The notes below the pieces were generated by a model. It did no database searches, was not told where the DNA came from, and saw nothing but the letters and a program-made list of their open reading frames with translations. Shown here in pieces: positions 60,501 through 64,000 of a stretch of 64,000 nucleotides of DNA (position 1 is the stretch's first letter; each line of letters starts with the position of its first letter). The position numbers and the translations under genes were made by a program. Source of the DNA: Urechis unicinctus (Eukaryota > Annelida > Polychaeta > Xenopneusta > Urechidae); assembly GCA_034190875.2 (NCBI GenBank), contig CM067355.1, positions 37,523,531-37,587,530 of the forward strand, read 5' to 3'.

Positions 60501-61020
60501 CTTTGAAGTCAGGCCCAGCACAGAATAGAAAGAAGGACAACAATGACTTTTGAATTGATACATAACTCTGTCTGTTGGAAGACGGCGTAGAAACGCAGAG
60601 AGTCAATTGATCTCGTGATCATGCGAGCAAACAACGGCGTTTAATACCAGTCAAGTTTCTGCACAGGCCAATTTACAAAACTATGCCATGGCTGCAATCC
60701 ATGGTGATCTATCTACGCATCTGGTGTACGATTTTTACTTCAACAAGCTGTAGATCAGGTACGGGGATGAGTGAAATACTCTCTACAGACTCCGATTCTC
60801 TACTCCTAAAGATCGGGACTTATATAATGACATAACCAAAGAACCATGACCTCTACTCAGACTACCCAGAGGCACACCAGGCACTCATCACTGCTAACTA
60901 GAACATGTGCGCAATCCTCCTCTCTAGATGCATCCACTCCTCATTGTGATCCTCATTCAACGTTGATGGAATGATAATTAAGACGGACTAAGTCATAAAA
61001 GAACAAGGATTCTCCGCGAG
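60501..61020. other. Noncoding interval
   Basis: No gene or repeat recognised between duplication D2 and Polinton remnant C. Confidence 0.45.
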
Positions 61021-61029
61021 CAAGCTTTG

Positions 61030-61990
61030 TTTTGTTTAACAAATGACCTTGCTTGCAAGGCGGGTAGAGCTAGTACTGGCCAATACCAGATGGCAGCTTG
61101 TGGTCTTCTTGTGTGCGACAGGGCGTCCTGGAACCCCGTGCGAATGTTTGGGTACAAATGCTATTACATTTATAGCGCCTTTGGGTTTTTGTCAGTCAAA
61201 CGAGTCATCTCATTGTTCAGTGCAGATATCACAGCTGGCAGCAGGGAAACCTTCATCGTTGGTCTATCCTCGTAAGATCAACTCTGTGCCGGGCCAGATG
61301 CAAGTTAACTGAGTCCGTAAATTAATGTCCAGTTTCGACCCCAATCAGCTTGACCCCTTGCAGTGAACCTTGACTGAATATCCTGTTAAGGTGGTCAGCA
61401 GCCCCACAGGCCTATTTTATGGTCAGTGCCTCGTTGCTTTTGTCATGACGACGATCGGCTTGAGCCGCTTTAAGTGCGGGCAAGTCAAATTGTGGCTGAG
61501 GAATGTGTCTGGGGTCTGAAGGTTAAAATGTCTGCTTTTGATGACAACCCATGCAACTCTCTCAAATATCTTGGTAGCGGCTGCAAGATTCTTGATAGCT
61601 ACAATCCCCTGTCACTAGTCACGGGGGCCGAAGTTTATTGTTTGCATGCATTTGTATGTTTATTCAATTGTCGTATTTTCTAGCACAAACCTTTCACAGA
61701 CATTGCAAAGTTTATTGAAGGCGCTACTCATCCACTCGTACGAGTTCCTTGTAATATGTACACATCTTCTAATACATATTAATTAAATTCCCTTTTAAGC
61801 CAAAATGTCATTTAACATTTGATGTTTGGCCATCATTCTTTACGGGCAGTAATCTGTCACCTTTGAGACATTAAGTATGTTAAGCAAATATGTATCGGTG
61901 CTGTGTGGATATAACGGGATGGTGCCAATGCTAATCATTAAATCAATACCTAAATAGCCGGCCAGTACATCAATATTTGGTTTGATTATC
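61030..61990 (-). mobile_element. Polinton integrase remnant, copy C
   Basis: Heavily decayed third copy on the minus strand. The clearest block is LLPAVISALNNEMTRLTDKN (about 61250-61190), matching the C-terminal half of the copy A integrase (RLQAVVSGIYNEVTRLTGKN). Upstream are weaker matches: KADILTFRPQTHSSATI (about 61510) and GIVAIKNLAAATK (about 61600, against GITAIKKLATEA in copy A). Near 61955, YWPA and a stop recall the end of the small membrane protein that precedes the integrase. Stops and frameshifts are frequent and no polymerase part was found beyond it. Confidence 0.65.
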
Positions 61991-62170
61991 TTTAATATGA
62001 TAGTAGCCTTAATAAGGAACTTTAAACATGCTGTATGAATGAATTCGACATGTAAATGCTGGCAAATGCTCACAAGTCAGCATATGTAGCTCTATGCCAA
62101 ATGAGAGCATAAATATGCATGTTCGCGAGACCGTAGTACGTTGATGACTCGTGAAGGGTATTTTGTAGAT

Positions 62171-62294
62171 ATGAGGCAAGCGCCTTTGATGCTCCATAGG
62201 TAGACTGATGACATGTGTATCTGCATGAGTTGATGAGGCAGGCGCTGATGATGCTCCGTTGTAAGGCTGATGGCATGTGTTTGTGCGTGAGTTA
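62171..62294. repeat. Tandem duplication, two 62-bp units
   Basis: Two adjacent units, each beginning TGAGGCAAGCGC/TGAGGCAGGCGC and ending ATGAGTT/GTGAGTT. Overlapping minus-strand frames reflect the duplication. Confidence 0.85.
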
Positions 62295-62777
62295 AATTGT
62301 GCATAAGGAATAGATTGATCCATGTAAATGCTGCTGCTGTATTATGAAACCTCGAATAAGCAATATAATGACGACGCTTCTTAAGCAGCCACTGCTCATT
62401 GTGTCATATACAATTGCACTAGCACCATGGACTCACACTTGACCAGGAAATGGATACATAATTCCTGCTTGTCTCTGTCCTTCAAGGGGTTCCGAAATAT
62501 TTATTGGACTCGCATTAACGGACCTGTGCATTGCGGAGGACATATTTGGTCTGTGCGCATAGTAGAAATAAAGCTAACCACCCACGGAACTGAAGTATGT
62601 GAAACAAAATGAACTCCGAAGAGGGTTGGGTGTCCAATCATAATCTGATGTGAATCTGCAGATAATACAGTGATCTTCTAGGACTGCGATTGCACTGATC
62701 GCTATATCGCTGCATTTCGCGTTAACTTATGACCTTCTATGATAACAGTGGCGATAAACCTCAATTTCTGCAGTGCA
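62295..62777. other. Noncoding interval
   Basis: A 61-codon plus frame at 62427-62612 is present without recognisable domain; nothing else seen. Confidence 0.45.
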
Positions 62778-62985
62778 TTAACTGCACACCATGACTTGTT
62801 TAGAATGAACACTGTATATTATTATTATTATTATTATTATACCAACACGTATGTTGATGAAGTGGTGGACATTTGTACAAACCTCCATGTTGCATGATCG
62901 ATTGCTGGTCATCTACACGACGCGGCAATAGGCCCACGGACCGACTCGTCTACCGCTGATGCCAGACCAACAAAACAACCACAGT
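62778..62985. repeat. Dispersed repeat R1 with (ATT)n core, copy 2
   Basis: Second copy of the repeat at 3286-3520, with a shorter trinucleotide run (62817-62839). It shares CATCTACACGACGCGGCAAT and GGCCCACGGA with copy 1 at the same spacing. Confidence 0.8.
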
Positions 62986-64000
62986 AAATATCAGCTCTGC
63001 ATGATCTTTTGTCCCTGAGTGATATACTCAACGGGGAATAATTCTTGATGGCACATTTTCTAATAATGCAAGCCAGCAACTCCACAACAACCAAACCTTC
63101 CTGCAATACTTTTGACCCCTGGATTGTTATTAGATAAGCTCCTGTGCCTAAAAAAACCAATGGGTTATTAGAAGTTTTGATGTCACATTTTGTTATAAAT
63201 CAAGCTAATGGTCTCAAATCCCACACAGGGCCTTTTCATGTCAATATCTCCTTGCTAACAAGAAATCAGATCTGTACGATCATCAGCCAAAATGTTATAA
63301 TTATTATTATCAATTAGACTGGTAAAGTAAAAAAATGCCACAGGTAATTTTGCCCACTTGTTCAGCCCTGTGCGTATGATTTAATTTGTCATAATTTTTA
63401 TTATTGAAAATCACATCAAAAGGAGCAGAGCTTCAAGGACTATTGCACTCTTGAATCAAGCTAGATGTCTCAAATCATGCATGGGCTTTATCATGTCCAT
63501 ATATCCATGCAAACTATAACTCGTAGCTTTGTGGCATTTGCCCTCTGACTTGCTATATAAAAGCAAATTAAAATTTCCTGTTCCAGGAAAAATGTAGCTA
63601 GGTTATTTATTAATAGCACATGTGTGTTTGGGTGAATCATTTCTTAAAACCTTCCTTGTGGTCTCTAGTCAAGGTTTGCCATCTCAGTACCCAGAAAAAG
63701 AATGTTAAAGTTGCCATCAGTGGTCAATGGAGGAAGGTTACATTAATTATTGATGGGTGTGCTGTTTGTTATTGGTTACATAATAGCAGTTTAAGTGCAT
63801 ATTGATAAGATCAGGCTTACAGTGTGTTCTAAACAATATTCGTTTAGTTAATATTCAAATGTAGATTCAGTTTCTCCCACATGAGAGTGGATTAGTTTTT
63901 ACTTCCTTTACTTAATAACAAGAGAGTGATTCATGTGACATATTGTAATGATGATCGACTTAATCAGGTTGGTAAGAATTTATATTGTGTATGTATTACA
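62986..64000. other. Noncoding interval to the window end
   Basis: AT-rich sequence. A pair of related phrases (TCTCAAATCCCACACAGGGC near 63212 and TCTCAAATCATGCATGGGCT near 63470, each followed by TCATGTC.ATAT) suggests a diverged tandem duplication of about 260 bp. No gene was recognised. Confidence 0.5.

Noticed and set aside
61953-61975. Shared TAGCCGGCCAGTACA with 10000-10020 as a terminal repeat
   Set aside because: It coincides with the end of the small membrane protein frame in copy A, so shared coding ancestry explains it better than a transposon end.

Overview
The window is animal nuclear DNA: AT-rich, intron-containing, full of microsatellites and old transposon remnants, with very few intact genes. 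A family 92 glycosyltransferase gene, decayed Polinton/Maverick elements, CR1/Rex-like LINE reverse-transcriptase fragments and a small secreted Thr/Ser-rich protein gene fit a marine invertebrate, perhaps a mollusc. That placement is an inference of moderate confidence. Everything was read by eye, with no alignment software or database.

Layout. 0.08-1.3 kb: (TA)n and (GT)n microsatellites, with a truncated GT92 gene fragment at 1.0 kb. 1.6-3.0 kb: an apparently intact two-exon GT92 gene. 4.2-4.8 kb: a LINE remnant. 6.5-10.8 kb: Polinton copy A (minus strand). 13.0-13.5 kb: first copy of a three-copy local duplication. 15.97-23.26 kb: a satellite of roughly 170 units of 43 bp with a higher-order period near 1.2 kb. 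23.8-29.3 kb: a duplicated tract whose paralogue lies at 58.5-60.5 kb, with a LINE fragment at 25.4 kb. 30.0-30.6, 40.65 and 55.6-56.2 kb: copies of an element with long terminal inverted repeats. 31.3-31.6 kb: a G-run/C-run bounded minisatellite. 31.8-32.5 kb: a tandemly duplicated segment. 34.0 kb: a repeat rich in AACGTT. 42.5-44.0 kb: a multi-exon secreted-protein gene with TATA box and poly(A) signal. 44.6-47.9 kb: Polinton copy B (minus). 52-55.4 kb: the other copies of the 13-kb duplication, with a LINE fragment between them. 61.0-62.0 kb: Polinton integrase remnant C (minus).

Only two loci look like functional protein-coding genes: the GT92 enzyme (445 aa after splicing) and the small secreted protein (107 aa after splicing). 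Polinton copies A and B show the same order of genes (coiled-coil/membrane protein, small membrane proteins, integrase, protein-primed family B DNA polymerase) but both are broken by stops, frameshifts and deletions. No capsid, packaging ATPase or protease gene was seen. The rest is noncoding sequence shaped by tandem repetition, transposition and local segmental duplication.
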